From Candidatus Aminicenantota bacterium (GTDB lineage Bacteria > Acidobacteriota > Aminicenantia > Aminicenantales > Aminicenantaceae), in NCBI GenBank assembly GCA_020348385.1, contig CP070750.1, forward strand, positions 2,858,067-2,922,066: a stretch of 64,000 bases of DNA, read 5' to 3'. Positions 36,564-45,974 of the stretch are shown piece after piece (within the stretch, counting starts at the first letter, position 1; the number at the start of each line of letters is the position of its first letter). A model generated the notes under the pieces. It was not told the origin of the DNA. It saw nothing but the letters and a program-made list of their open reading frames with translations, and did not search any database. The translations under genes were made by a program, and so were the position numbers.

Positions 36564-36638
36564 TTTTTCTGCAATCCGATTAAATTATATGGCTTTTGGT
36601 AATATTTTTACAGCTTCTGATGGATGTTGCTGTCTCCT

Positions 36639-39383
36639 CTATTTATCATACCAGAGATCTTTGAGGATGGAGGCATTCTTGCTGAATTCTTTTCCATCTA
36701 CGGTCAGGACGATTTTGAAATTGCCGAACGGAGCTGGACTGAAAATGTAATCGGGATCAAATCCCCTCATGAATCTTCTAGCACTTGCTCCGAATCGTCG
36801 CATTCTTTCCATCCTCTCCATCGCCTGCTTTTTTTCTTCTTCAGTTCGTTCCCTTCGTTGGTCCATCATCCAAACAACCTTGTGGAGGCCGGGTTCGTTC
36901 TTTCCCTCGATCTCATTGATCAGCATGTTGCCATTGTACACTTTGATCTTCACATCCTCCTGGGGTTTCTGCTTCAAGTAGTAGTAGATGGGGATCCCGA
37001 TGGGTTCGCTCTGGCCGTTGAAATTGGCAGAGCTAGAATTGTTCATTTGATTATTGATCCAGCGTACTTTGGATTGCACATCAAAAAGATGCTCATCTTT
37101 CGACAATACATCTTGTGTCAACTCTGCCAGCGGGGAAATGTCAGCGATGTAGATCCCCCGCCCGTGGGTGGCTACGATGATGTCGTTTTCCCGAGGGTGG
37201 ATCTTGAGGTCGTGGACCGGTTGGGTAGGCATGTTGTTTTTCATCTTGCTCCAGCTTTTGCCACCGTCGATCGAGACATACACGGCCATTTCTGTTCCCA
37301 CGAACAAAAGGTCGGGATTCGAGTGATGTTCCCGTATCACATTGATTGGTTCATCGGGCAGATTGGAGGCGATGGATGTCCAGGTATCACCATAATCCGT
37401 TGTTTTGTACACGAATGGCCGGAAATCATCCCTGCGGTATCCTGTGTAGGAGACATACGCTGTACCAGGATTATTCGGAGATGCTGCTGCCCGGCTTACC
37501 CAGTATCCGGGGTTTCCTGTGATTTTGTCGTTGCACTTGGTCCAGTTTTTGCCATCGTCTCTGGTGATCCAGACATTCCCATCATCTGTTCCTACCCAGA
37601 GCAATCCTTGGACGAGGGGGGATTCATCGATTGTGGTGATAGTGCAGTACTGGATATTGCCGTCCCCTCCTTTTCCTGTGGTGAGTTTTTTCGGATCATT
37701 GGTGGTCAGGTCCGGGCTGATCTCCTTCCAGTTTTCCCCACGGAATGTCGATTTCACAAGGACGTTGCCCGCATGATAGATGACGTCGCTGTTATGAGGG
37801 GAAACGAGAATCGGTGAATTCCAATTCCAGCGAAGGTTGGGATTTTGTCTGCTGTAGGCAATGGAATTTCTCTCTCCAGTTTTCAGATCCAATCTCTGAA
37901 GAGGGCCGAACTGAGATTCGTTGTACAGGTAGCGGTTGGTTTTCCAGTCGAACTCATTGTACATCCCATCCCCACCACCGACGCTATCCCAATCTTCAAG
38001 CCTGATGAAATCAGGTTCCCCTCCCCTTTTTGTGCTTGGGCCCATATGAGAACCATTATCTTGGAGGCCTCCGGCAACCCGATAGGGATAGGAGAAGTCG
38101 TATCCCACAGCATAAAATTGGGCTAAAGACAAGTTGTCGGGATGATACCAGTTTTTCCCGGCGTCGTAGGTTATGCCCAGGCCGTGGTCATAACCAAGGA
38201 GGATATGTTTCGAATTGTCGGGGTCGATCCACAAAGCATGGTCATCCCCGCCGAATCCCAAGGGGCGTCTCTGCCAGGTTTTTCCTCCATCTCGAGTTCC
38301 CCAGGAAGAGGCGCTCAGCACATGGACGACCTGGTTATCGTTGGGATCGATCCGGATTTGGCCGTAGTAATATCCAGGTGCCCCTCCGATGCTTTGGTCG
38401 TCGGGGCTGACTTTGGTCCAGGTTTCGCCTGCATCATCGCTTCGATAAATTTCTCCATCGATCATGCCGCTACTAGATTTTCCGGTGAGCAATTCCTTGT
38501 ATCTCTCTTCATCGGACATGTCTTTTTTATTCGCGTTTTCGATGCACGCATAGAGGATGTTCGGGTTCCTTAGGTAAACATCGATCCCGATACGTCCCAG
38601 CATTCCGCCTGGTAAACCTCCGCCCAGCTTTTTCCAGGTTTTTCCGCCGTCCGTGGTTTTGTGTATGCCGCTTCCCGGGCCGCCTAAATTGAATGTCCAC
38701 GGAAGGCGTTCTTTGTCATACGTCGCTGCGTATAAGATGTCGGGATTGGTCGGGTCCATCACTGCATCCACAACACCTATGTGCCTATCCCGAACAACAG
38801 GTCCCAGGACCTTGTTCCAGTTTTTTCCACCGTCGGTTGTCTTGTATAAGCCGCGTTCGGGATTCATGGAATACAGATGGCCGAGAGCTGCCACATATAA
38901 GATGTCAGGATTGGTAGGATGGATCAAGATGCGTCCGATGTGATGGGATTCCTTAAGCCCCATATTTTTCCAGGTTTTTCCGGTATCTATCGATTTGTAG
39001 GCCCCATCGCCCCAATAGGAACTTCGTGAGTTATTGGCCTCTCCGCTGCCTACCCAGACAATATTGGGATCGGAAGGAGCGACAGCCACATCCCCGATCG
39101 AGAAGACCTTTTCATTCTCGAAAATGGGTTCGAATGTGATGCCGTTATTGACCGTCTTCCACAGGTGGCCCGATGCTGTTGCCGCATAAAACGTTGTCGG
39201 TTCCTGTTGGACAACGGCAAAATCCACAAATCTCCCGCTCTGGCGTGTGGGACCGATCTCTCTGTAGTTGATATTTTTTAATATATCCTCATTCAGAGTT
39301 TGGGAAAATGTTTCTGTAAATATGAGCAGAATACATAAAAGCAACAGCCATAAAATAGAAATTTTGTTGAGTTGCTTTTTCAT
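36639..39383 (-). CDS. secreted VPS10/sortilin-type Asp-box propeller protein (copy C)
   Basis: A 914-residue third paralogue of the Asp-box proteins at 818 and 4118. The ATG at 39383 is chosen: AGGAAAGCG lies before it and the following 28 residues are a signal peptide (cleavage near FSQ). About eleven Asp-boxes cover residues 60-680. The Ig/FlgD-like part has the G-L-H-K-VVW form, and the C-terminus is shorter than in copies A and B. It is transcribed alone from 39418-39446. Propeller proteins of this kind can bind proteins or glycans; activity unproven. An open frame of almost 400 codons on the opposite strand is a shadow. Confidence 0.88.
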   Translation of the reverse strand: MKKQLNKISILWLLLLCILLIFTETFSQTLNEDILKNINYREIGPTRQSGRFVDFAVVQQEPTTFYAATASGHLWKTVNNGITFEPIFENEKVFSIGDVAVAPSDPNIVWVGSGEANNSRSSYWGDGAYKSIDTGKTWKNMGLKESHHIGRILIHPTNPDILYVAALGHLYSMNPERGLYKTTDGGKNWNKVLGPVVRDRHIGVVDAVMDPTNPDILYAATYDKERLPWTFNLGGPGSGIHKTTDGGKTWKKLGGGLPGGMLGRIGIDVYLRNPNILYACIENANKKDMSDEERYKELLTGKSSSGMIDGEIYRSDDAGETWTKVSPDDQSIGGAPGYYYGQIRIDPNDNQVVHVLSASSWGTRDGGKTWQRRPLGFGGDDHALWIDPDNSKHILLGYDHGLGITYDAGKNWYHPDNLSLAQFYAVGYDFSYPYRVAGGLQDNGSHMGPSTKRGGEPDFIRLEDWDSVGGGDGMYNEFDWKTNRYLYNESQFGPLQRLDLKTGERNSIAYSRQNPNLRWNWNSPILVSPHNSDVIYHAGNVLVKSTFRGENWKEISPDLTTNDPKKLTTGKGGDGNIQYCTITTIDESPLVQGLLWVGTDDGNVWITRDDGKNWTKCNDKITGNPGYWVSRAAASPNNPGTAYVSYTGYRRDDFRPFVYKTTDYGDTWTSIASNLPDEPINVIREHHSNPDLLFVGTEMAVYVSIDGGKSWSKMKNNMPTQPVHDLKIHPRENDIIVATHGRGIYIADISPLAELTQDVLSKDEHLFDVQSKVRWINNQMNNSSSANFNGQSEPIGIPIYYYLKQKPQEDVKIKVYNGNMLINEIEGKNEPGLHKVVWMMDQRRERTEEEKKQAMERMERMRRFGASARRFMRGFDPDYIFSPAPFGNFKIVLTVDGKEFSKNASILKDLWYDK

Positions 39384-39417
39384 CGCTTTCCTCCATGCTA
39401 TTTTTTGGCAACTTATG

Positions 39418-39446
39418 TGAATAACACATAATAAGTGGAAGGTCAA
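39418..39446 (-). promoter_or_regulatory. promoter of VPS10 copy C
   Basis: Minus strand TTGACC (39441-39446), 17-base spacer, TATTCA (39418-39423) with TG one base upstream (extended -10). The -35 box is the same TTGACC as for copy B and abuts the palindrome at 39447-39460. Confidence 0.45.
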
Positions 39447-39460
39447 TGGGAACGTTCCCA
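39447..39460. promoter_or_regulatory. 14-bp palindrome between divergent promoters
   Basis: TGGGAACGTTCCCA is a perfect palindrome placed between the -35 boxes of the VPS10 copy C promoter (39441-39446, minus) and the hslV promoter (39464-39469, plus). A bound regulator could affect both. The core GGGAANNTTCC recurs in the promoter spacer of VPS10 copy B at 7306-7316. Confidence 0.5.
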
Positions 39461-39463
39461 ACA

Positions 39464-39492
39464 TTGAAATTCTTCGGTATATTCATTAATAT
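39464..39492 (+). promoter_or_regulatory. promoter of hslV-hslU
   Basis: TTGAAA (39464-39469), 17-base spacer, TAATAT (39487-39492). The predicted transcript start is about 14 bases before the hslV ATG, leaving no room for a normal ribosome site. No CIRCE or heat-shock consensus was recognised. Confidence 0.45.
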
Positions 39493-39512
39493 AGGGAACG
39501 AATGGTGATCCG

Positions 39513-40040
39513 ATGATAAATGCGACAACGATTATATGCGTGCGACACAAAGGAAAAGTGGCTGTTGCTGGGGATGGCCAAGTGACTCTAGGTCAAACAG
39601 TATTGAAAAAAAAGGCCAACAAGATCAGAACTCTGTACAAGGGAAATGTCCTGGCGGGTTTTTCTGGAGCCACCTCTGATGCTTTTGCGCTCTTTTCTCG
39701 TTTTGAGACAAAATTGGAGGAGTACCAGGGCAACCTGTCCCGCGCGGCCATAGAATTAGCCAAGGACTGGAGAATGGATAAGGCTCTTCGCCGGCTGGAG
39801 GCCCTCTTGATCGTCGCAGACAAGGATTTTTCCTTCTTGATATCAGGGACCGGAGATGTGGTAGAACCGGATGATGGGATTCTGGCGATCGGGTCGGGGG
39901 GAGCCTATGCCTTGGCTGCGGCCCGCGCTTTGATCAAGAAGACAGACCTGGCTGCCAAGGACATCGCCGTTGAGGCTATGAAAATCGCCGCAGACATTTG
40001 TGTGTACACCAACGACAAAATCATCGTAAAGGAACTCTAA
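39513..40040 (+). CDS. hslV: HslV peptidase subunit of the HslUV protease
   Basis: A 175-residue N-terminal-threonine peptidase. The sequence begins M-I-N-A before T5-T6, so the catalytic Thr5 must be exposed by removal of four residues rather than just Met. The family blocks [12 protein letters not shown] and SGTGDV are intact. It forms the double hexameric chamber that degrades proteins unfolded by HslU. No ribosome site is evident. The stop codon is directly followed by the hslU start. Confidence 0.97.
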   Translation: MINATTIICVRHKGKVAVAGDGQVTLGQTVLKKKANKIRTLYKGNVLAGFSGATSDAFALFSRFETKLEEYQGNLSRAAIELAKDWRMDKALRRLEALLIVADKDFSFLISGTGDVVEPDDGILAIGSGGAYALAAARALIKKTDLAAKDIAVEAMKIAADICVYTNDKIIVKEL

Positions 40041-41432
40041 ATGGCTATCGCACTTCCGGAAAGTCTCGAAAAAATAAAAAAGAAGCATGGTGGCGCTGAA
40101 CTGACACCAAAAGAGATCGTAGCCGAGCTGGACAAATATATCATCAAGCAAAAGGCAGCCAAAAAAGCCGTTGCTATCGCATTACGCAACAGATACCGCC
40201 GCCAGAAACTTCCCCCCGAGCTGGCCGATGAAATCGCACCGAAAAATATCCTGATGATAGGCCCCACCGGTGTGGGCAAAACAGAGATATCTCGGAGATT
40301 GGCCAAACTCACCTCTTCGCCTTTTCTCAAGATCGAAGCCAGCAAATTTACCGAGGTGGGTTACGTGGGAAGGGATGTGGAGTCCATGATCAGGGATTTG
40401 GTCCGGATTTCTGTGGATATGGTAAAACAAGAACAAATCGCGGTGATAAGGGAAAAAGCCCTAAGAAATGTGGAAGAAAAAATATTGGATATCCTGCTTC
40501 CTCCTTTGAGAAGACAGTCCCCTGATCAGGCTCAGGAGGAGATGGAACGATTCAAACAAACCCGGGAAAAACTGAGGAAACAATTCAGGCAGGGCGCACT
40601 CGATGACCGCCTGATCGAGATCGAAACCAGGGAAAAAACTGCATCTCCGTTCGAGATATTTTCCAGCAGCGGTGTTGAAGAGATCGGTATCCACATCCAG
40701 GAGATGATCCCTGGGTTGATGGGGGGGAAACCCAAGAGAAGAAAAGTGAAGGTTTCCGAAGCCAAGGAATATTTGCTGGAAGATGAACAACAGAGATTGA
40801 TCGATATGGACCAGGTAAACCGCCTGGCTGTCGAGAGAGTTGAACATTCCGGGATCATTTTTCTGGACGAGGTAGATAAGATCTCTGGCAGGGAATCAGG
40901 TCATGGCCCCGAAGTCAGTCGAGAAGGGGTTCAGAGGGATCTTCTACCGATAGTCGAGGGCACGACCGTGAACACTCGGTATGGTCTGGTCCGAACTGAT
41001 CATGTTCTTTTCATCGGAGCCGGGGCCTTCAACGTGGCAAAGCCTTCTGATCTGATTCCTGAACTTCAAGGTCGATTCCCGATTCGTGTGGAATTGACTT
41101 CTCTGGATAAGAACGATTTTATCCGCATTTTGACCGAACCCGAAAACGCATTGATAAAACAGTATGAGGCCCTGATGGTGACGGAAGGTCTTCGCGTCGA
41201 ATTCGCTCAAGATGCCATCGAAGAAATTGCCGAAATCGCAGAAAAAGTGAATGAAACCACGGAAAATATTGGAGCACGAAGGCTTCACACGGTGATGGAA
41301 AAGGTGATGGAAGAGATTTCTTTTTCTGCGCCGGACATGAAAAAAAAGAAAATCACAATCGACAAAAAATATGTGCAAAAACAGCTCAAAGATATCGTCA
41401 AGGACGAAGACTTGAGTCGCTTCATTCTTTGA
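40041..41432 (+). CDS. hslU: HslU ATPase subunit of the HslUV protease
   Basis: A 463-residue AAA+ unfoldase. [16 protein letters not shown] begins the N-domain, Walker A is G74-P-T-G-V-G-K80-T, the inserted I-domain is present in the middle (acidic and basic helical part about 110-230), and Walker B is IIFLDEVDK. The GYVGRDVE pore loop and the C-terminal sensor region, ending in FIL, are complete for docking into HslV. AAGGA inside the end of hslV serves as ribosome site. The gene order hslV-hslU is standard. Confidence 0.97.
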   Translation: MAIALPESLEKIKKKHGGAELTPKEIVAELDKYIIKQKAAKKAVAIALRNRYRRQKLPPELADEIAPKNILMIGPTGVGKTEISRRLAKLTSSPFLKIEASKFTEVGYVGRDVESMIRDLVRISVDMVKQEQIAVIREKALRNVEEKILDILLPPLRRQSPDQAQEEMERFKQTREKLRKQFRQGALDDRLIEIETREKTASPFEIFSSSGVEEIGIHIQEMIPGLMGGKPKRRKVKVSEAKEYLLEDEQQRLIDMDQVNRLAVERVEHSGIIFLDEVDKISGRESGHGPEVSREGVQRDLLPIVEGTTVNTRYGLVRTDHVLFIGAGAFNVAKPSDLIPELQGRFPIRVELTSLDKNDFIRILTEPENALIKQYEALMVTEGLRVEFAQDAIEEIAEIAEKVNETTENIGARRLHTVMEKVMEEISFSAPDMKKKKITIDKKYVQKQLKDIVKDEDLSRFIL

Positions 41433-42538
41433 TGAAAAAATTTTTTTTAGTCCTGCTTGTATCCATCCTATTATTGTTTTGCCTCTACTGCGGGAAAAAA
41501 GGAAATATTCTGCCCCCGCTGGTACGATTTCCGCAGACGGCTGAGAATGTTCATGTGACGCAGAGGGCCGACCAAATTATCCTGACTTGGCAAAATCCCA
41601 CGGCCTATGAAGACGGCAGCACTTTGTCTTTGATCGAAAAAATCGAGATTTGGGTTCTCGAAGAGGTCGCAGTCGAAAAGGAAAAAACAGCGGAAATTCC
41701 TGTGGAGGAATTCGAACAAAAGGCCAAGCTTCATGCGATGATCACAAAAGAACAGCTTCAAGAATCAGCTGCCCAGGAAGGATCTGCACAGGAGCAGATG
41801 GTTTATTCCTTTGATTTATCCGGGAAGGATAAGGATTTTTTGTCCAAGAAGTACACGTTTGGGGTCCGCGTGAAGGACAAGAAAAGATATTCCCGCTTTT
41901 CGGTTTTGATGTCCCTGGAACCCATGATTCTTCCCCTTCCCCCCACAGAGGTAGCGGCAGCGGTGTTCCCGGATCGGATCGAAGTCACCTGGAATCCCCC
42001 ACTAGAAAACAGAGACCAGTCTTCCCCACCCAATATCAAAGGGTATAACATCTACCGCTCTGAGGGTGAATCAGAACCGCAGCGTCTTAATGACAGCCTG
42101 ATTGAAGGGGAAAAATACGAAGATAAAAACTTCGTTTTTGAGGAGACATATAGATATTTTGTCAGAGCTTCTGCCACCGACATCCCCCCATATTTGGAAA
42201 GTGAGAATTCCGAAGGGATGGAAGTTGTCACAAAAGATACCTTTGCTCCCGAACCGCCCAAAGGGCTGATTTCCGTGGCAGGCCAGAATGTTCTTTCCAT
42301 CAGCTGGGATGCCAACACAGAAGAGGATTTGGAAGGATACCGGGTATGGCGAAAGGAAGAGAGCGCGATCGAGTTTCGCCTGCTTACTTCAGACCTCATA
42401 AAGGAAAGCGCCTATAATGACGGAGCGGTTGAAAGGGGAAAGATGTATGTCTATGCGGTCACCGCTCTGGATAAGTCCGGAAACGAAAGCCATAGATCGA
42501 AGACCATTTCCGATGGGATCAGAGAGGGGAGAAAATGA
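41432..42538 (+). CDS. FnIII-domain lipoprotein
   Basis: A 368-residue exported protein. Its ATG shares a base with the hslU stop (TGATG). The N-terminus is a hydrophobic signal ending in LYCGKKG, a likely lipid-attached Cys. Residues 30-150 form an FnIII-like beta domain with a long acidic helical insertion. Two further FnIII domains follow (about 165-260 and 265-360), each with the W-x-P/W-x-A and Y-x-V/Y-x-Y patterns. It is probably a surface or periplasmic binding protein. Linkage to hslU and to the FAH gene by overlaps means one transcript, though no functional link is obvious. Confidence 0.8.
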   Translation: MKKFFLVLLVSILLLFCLYCGKKGNILPPLVRFPQTAENVHVTQRADQIILTWQNPTAYEDGSTLSLIEKIEIWVLEEVAVEKEKTAEIPVEEFEQKAKLHAMITKEQLQESAAQEGSAQEQMVYSFDLSGKDKDFLSKKYTFGVRVKDKKRYSRFSVLMSLEPMILPLPPTEVAAAVFPDRIEVTWNPPLENRDQSSPPNIKGYNIYRSEGESEPQRLNDSLIEGEKYEDKNFVFEETYRYFVRASATDIPPYLESENSEGMEVVTKDTFAPEPPKGLISVAGQNVLSISWDANTEEDLEGYRVWRKEESAIEFRLLTSDLIKESAYNDGAVERGKMYVYAVTALDKSGNESHRSKTISDGIREGRK

Positions 42539-43302
42539 AGATCTATCGTTATAAGCACAACGCCAAAATATCCTCCGGAGTTTTGAAAGAAGATAAGCTT
42601 TATCCGATCCAGGGATCGGTGTTCCGGAAATTCCAGACCGCAAAAAAGGGCATTCCAGTGGGCGATGTGATTCTTCTCCCGCCTGTTATACCCTCAAAAA
42701 TCATTGCGATCGGGCTGAACTACAAGGATCATGCCATGGAAAGAGGAAGATCTCTGCCAGAGGAACCTTTGATTTTTCTCAAACCCTCTTCTGCGTTGGT
42801 GGGGCCGAAGGATATCATCGTGTACCCTTCCATGACAAAACGCGTCGATTTCGAGGGAGAATTAGCGGTGATCATCAAGAAAAAATCGAGCCGTCTCCGG
42901 CCGGACGATCAGACGGATGATTTTATCTTAGGTTACTCATGCTTCAACGATGTGACTGCCCGGGATCTCCAAAATAAAGATGTCCAGTTCACCCGAGCAA
43001 AATCTTTTGATACATTCGCTGCAGTGGGGCCGTGTATCGCCACTGATATCGATCCTTCAAGGTTAAGAATTAAAACCTTCCTCAACGGAAAACTGAAACA
43101 GTCGGGAAACACGCGGAATCTGATTTTTCCTGTGCCTTTTTTGGTGCGATTCGTCTCGAACATCATGACCTTGAATCCAGGAGATATCATCACCACGGGG
43201 ACACCCGCGGGAATTGGCCCGATGGTGCCCGGCGACAGAGTGGATGTCCAGATTGAAGGGATCGGAACCCTGTCCAACAAGGTCATGAAAATCTGGGATT
43301 AG
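42535..43302 (+). CDS. fumarylacetoacetate hydrolase family protein
   Basis: A 255-residue FAH-superfamily enzyme. The core begins at about residue 55 (I-AIGLNYKDHAMERG) and carries the metal-binding E107, E109 (DFEGEL) and D139 (CFNDVTARD). The C-terminal TGTPAGIGPM segment is also conserved. Members hydrolyse C-C bonds or decarboxylate 2-oxo acids (fumarylpyruvate, oxaloacetate, aromatic degradation products); the substrate is uncertain. The start overlaps the preceding stop as ATGA. Confidence 0.9.
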   Translation: MKIYRYKHNAKISSGVLKEDKLYPIQGSVFRKFQTAKKGIPVGDVILLPPVIPSKIIAIGLNYKDHAMERGRSLPEEPLIFLKPSSALVGPKDIIVYPSMTKRVDFEGELAVIIKKKSSRLRPDDQTDDFILGYSCFNDVTARDLQNKDVQFTRAKSFDTFAAVGPCIATDIDPSRLRIKTFLNGKLKQSGNTRNLIFPVPFLVRFVSNIMTLNPGDIITTGTPAGIGPMVPGDRVDVQIEGIGTLSNKVMKIWD

Positions 43303-43378
43303 ACTTTTTCTTAGTTTTGTATTAAATAAAGAAGGCAGGCGAGATGCGAGATTCTTATTCTGATTTTTGGAGGTGCTC

Positions 43379-44026
43379 ATGAAATTCTTTTTGGATACAG
43401 CCAACGTTAAACAGATAAAAGAGGCGGCGGATTGGGGAATCCTCGACGGCGTCACGACAAATCCCAGCCTTATTGCCAAAGAGAATGCGAAGTTCGAGGA
43501 CCTGATCAAGAAGATTTGCCATATTGTTCTGGGCCCTGTAAGCGTGGAGAGCGTTTCGACAAAAGCGGAAGATATAATCGAGGAATCGAGAAAACTGGCC
43601 GCGTTAGCGGATAATATCGTCGTGAAGATCCCGATCTGTTTGGAGGGGCTTAAAGCGACAAAAATTCTTGCCCAGGAGGGGATTCACATCAACACAACCC
43701 TGATCTTTTCGTCCATGCAGGCGTTGTTGGCTGCCAAAGCAGGAACCCGATATGTGAGCCCTTTTGTCGGCCGGTTGGATGACATTAGCCATGAGGGGAT
43801 GAACCTCGTGGATGAGATCGTCACAATCTATGATAATTACGGTATGGACACAGAGATTATAGTTGCAAGCATCCGGCATCCCCTTCATGTGGTGGAAGCG
43901 GCCATGATCGGCGCTGATATAGCGACCATCCCATTTGGCGTCATCGAAAAACTGGTTAAACACCCGTTGACTGACATCGGGATGGATAAATTCTTGAGCG
44001 ACTGGAAAAAAGTCAAAAAGACCTGA
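43379..44026 (+). CDS. transaldolase / fructose-6-phosphate aldolase family (small type)
   Basis: A 215-residue TalC-type enzyme. [18 protein letters not shown] (23-31) and the Schiff-base Lys K83 (NIVVKIP) are all present. This small subclass is either transaldolase in the non-oxidative pentose phosphate route or fructose-6-phosphate aldolase; the sequence does not settle it. The ATG at 43379 has GGAGGTG five bases upstream; a longer frame from 43367 would begin within that site. Confidence 0.93.
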   Translation: MKFFLDTANVKQIKEAADWGILDGVTTNPSLIAKENAKFEDLIKKICHIVLGPVSVESVSTKAEDIIEESRKLAALADNIVVKIPICLEGLKATKILAQEGIHINTTLIFSSMQALLAAKAGTRYVSPFVGRLDDISHEGMNLVDEIVTIYDNYGMDTEIIVASIRHPLHVVEAAMIGADIATIPFGVIEKLVKHPLTDIGMDKFLSDWKKVKKT

Positions 44027-44042
44027 GGCCTGAAGGTCCGTC

Positions 44043-45593
44043 ATGTCGATAGACAAAAAATTGGAAGAGCTGAGGCGGCTGGAAAAGCTTGCTGAAATCG
44101 GTGGGGGAAAGCAAAGAGTGGAAAGGCAGCACAAAGCCGGCAAACTCACAGCCCGGGAAAGAATCAATCTCTTGTTGGATGAGGGGTCCTTTCAGGAGAC
44201 AGACAAGCTCGTGGTTCACCAGTGCCATGATTTCGGTATGGAGAAAAAACGGATCTACGGGGATGGTTTTGTTACGGGATACGGGACCATTGAAGGCCGG
44301 ACGGTTTTCCTGTTCGCTCAGGATTTCACCGTTTTTGGAGGATCGTTGAGTGCTGCCAATGCTGCCAAAATCGTCAAGATAATGGATCTGGCCATGAAAG
44401 TCGGAGCACCAATGATCGGGCTCAATGATTCGGGAGGAGCCCGGATACAAGAAGGGGTGGAAAGCCTTGGAGGATATGCGGACATCTTCTTGCGGAATGT
44501 GTTGGCTTCGGGAGTCATCCCTCAGATATCCGCGATCATCGGTCCTTGTGCTGGAGGGGCCGTGTATTCGCCGGCCATAACAGATTTTATCATCATGACA
44601 AAAGGGATCGGCAACATGTTCATCACCGGCCCTGATGTCATAAAGGCTGTGACACATGAAGATGTCTCCATGGAAGAATTGGGAGGAGCCGAGACCCATA
44701 ACACCATAAGCGGGGTCGCCCATTTTGCCGCTGAAAATGAAGAACAAACACTAGCTTTAATCCGGGAACTGCTTTCTTTTATCCCAGACAACAACATGGA
44801 AGATCCTCCCGAAAAGGAAACGTCAGATCCTTCTGACCGCACCAGTGATGAACTGAATTTGGTCGTTCCCGATGATCCGAACCAGCCCTATGATATCCGG
44901 GAGATCATTAAGGAAGTTTTGGATGATAATTACTTTTTCGAGGTTCAGGAGCATTATGCCAAAAACATTGTGATCGGGTTCGGACATCTAGGGGGAAAGT
45001 CAGTTGGAATTGTGGCTAATCAACCTGATCATCTGGCCGGGGTGTTGGATATAAACTCCTCGGATAAAGGGGCCCGGTTTGTCCGGTTCTGCGATGCTTT
45101 CAACATCCCATTGATTACTTTGGAAGATGTGCCGGGTTTTCTTCCCGGTGTAGCCCAGGAACATGGCGGTATCATCCGCCATGGTGCCAAGCTTTTGTAT
45201 GCTTTTTCTGAAGCCACCGTCCCGAAAATCACACTTATCACACGCAAAGCCTACGGCGGGGCCTATTGTGTCATGGCCTCCAAACATATCCGGGCCGATA
45301 TCAATTATGCCTATCCGACAGCGGAAATTGCCGTGATGGGACCGGAGGGAGCTGTAAAAATCGTGTACAAGAGCGAAATGAACGGGGCAGAAGACAAAGA
45401 AAAATTGCGCGTGGAAAAGGTGGATGAATTCCGCAAAAAATTCGCCAATCCCTACATCGCCAGCGAAAAGGGATACGTTGACGAGGTCATCGAACCTAAA
45501 TTCACAAGACCCAAGCTGATTGCAGCCTTGAAAATGCTGGAGAATAAAAGAGATCAAAATCCCCCGAAGAAGCACGGAAACATCCCGCTCTAG
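44043..45593 (+). CDS. acyl-CoA carboxylase carboxyltransferase (propionyl/methylmalonyl-CoA type)
   Basis: A 516-residue carboxyltransferase of the PccB/MmdA family, with both crotonase-like halves. Visible signatures: GKLTARERI near residue 35, [13 protein letters not shown] (biotin/CoA contact region), [12 protein letters not shown] and GGAVYSPA in the first half, and [12 protein letters not shown] in the second. It transfers carboxyl from biotin to propionyl- or acetyl-CoA, or catalyses the reverse in methylmalonyl-CoA decarboxylase. Partners accC and the biotin carrier lie downstream after a 381-base gap. GAAGGT is before the ATG. The stop codon lies in a hairpin. Confidence 0.93.
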   Translation: MSIDKKLEELRRLEKLAEIGGGKQRVERQHKAGKLTARERINLLLDEGSFQETDKLVVHQCHDFGMEKKRIYGDGFVTGYGTIEGRTVFLFAQDFTVFGGSLSAANAAKIVKIMDLAMKVGAPMIGLNDSGGARIQEGVESLGGYADIFLRNVLASGVIPQISAIIGPCAGGAVYSPAITDFIIMTKGIGNMFITGPDVIKAVTHEDVSMEELGGAETHNTISGVAHFAAENEEQTLALIRELLSFIPDNNMEDPPEKETSDPSDRTSDELNLVVPDDPNQPYDIREIIKEVLDDNYFFEVQEHYAKNIVIGFGHLGGKSVGIVANQPDHLAGVLDINSSDKGARFVRFCDAFNIPLITLEDVPGFLPGVAQEHGGIIRHGAKLLYAFSEATVPKITLITRKAYGGAYCVMASKHIRADINYAYPTAEIAVMGPEGAVKIVYKSEMNGAEDKEKLRVEKVDEFRKKFANPYIASEKGYVDEVIEPKFTRPKLIAALKMLENKRDQNPPKKHGNIPL

Positions 45594-45614
45594 CGGGGAT
45601 CCCTTGTCTTTTTA
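45582..45614 (+). terminator. probable terminator overlapping the carboxyltransferase stop
   Basis: ATCCCGCT and AGCGGGGAT (45582-45600) pair with one bulge and the stop codon sits in the tight loop; CTTTTTATT follows about ten bases later. The T-run is displaced, so termination may be partial. Confidence 0.4.
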
Positions 45615-45974
45615 TTAATGATTCAGGTGGTTTTTATTTCCTCATTGCCCTTCTCGGCTTCTGCGTAGCTCACACGATTGCTCTTGCATCAATCAAGATA
45701 TCTTGTGTTGCATACTCGACACCACCATTAACATAAAGCGTTGTTCAATACATACTCGGAGTCCTTTTTTGATTCCTTCGCAGGGCGATTCGGAAAGGCT
45801 AGATCCTCAATGGTGCCACGGACATACCTGATGGTTATTCCCATCAAAGTGTAGACTCACAAAATGAAAAAGAACCATTAAGGAACAATTATCCAGTTGA
45901 GTCTGGCAGGGCAGTTGCATATAATACAGTAGCAATCAGGTAGCTTTGAACCATCCGATGGCTTGAAATAAAGG
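45594..45974. other. 381-base gap between carboxyltransferase and accC
   Basis: No convincing gene. It contains the perfect palindrome CAAGATATCTTG (45694-45705), two CATACTCG copies 40 bases apart (45711, 45751), a 38-codon minus-strand frame (45728-45844) without ribosome site, and the accC promoter (45897-45925). The base composition and broken frames suggest decayed sequence, perhaps an old insertion that split a carboxylase operon. Confidence 0.4.
45897..45925 (+). promoter_or_regulatory. promoter of accC and the biotin carrier gene
   Basis: TTGAGT (45897-45902), 17-base spacer, perfect TATAAT (45920-45925), about 50 bases before the accC start. Confidence 0.6.

Noticed and set aside
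36624..37817. A 397-codon open frame opposite VPS10 copy C
   Set aside because: Same reason: antisense shadow with no ribosome site; similar shadows occur opposite copies A and B.
39384..39512. CIRCE or heat-shock operator before hslV
   Set aside because: The palindrome TGGGAACGTTCCCA does not match TTAGCACTC-N9-GAGTGCTAA; no HAIR site was found at clpB either.
45728..45844. 38-residue minus-strand ORF in the carboxyltransferase-accC gap
   Set aside because: No ribosome site, no recognisable family; kept only as a possible remnant in the gap description.
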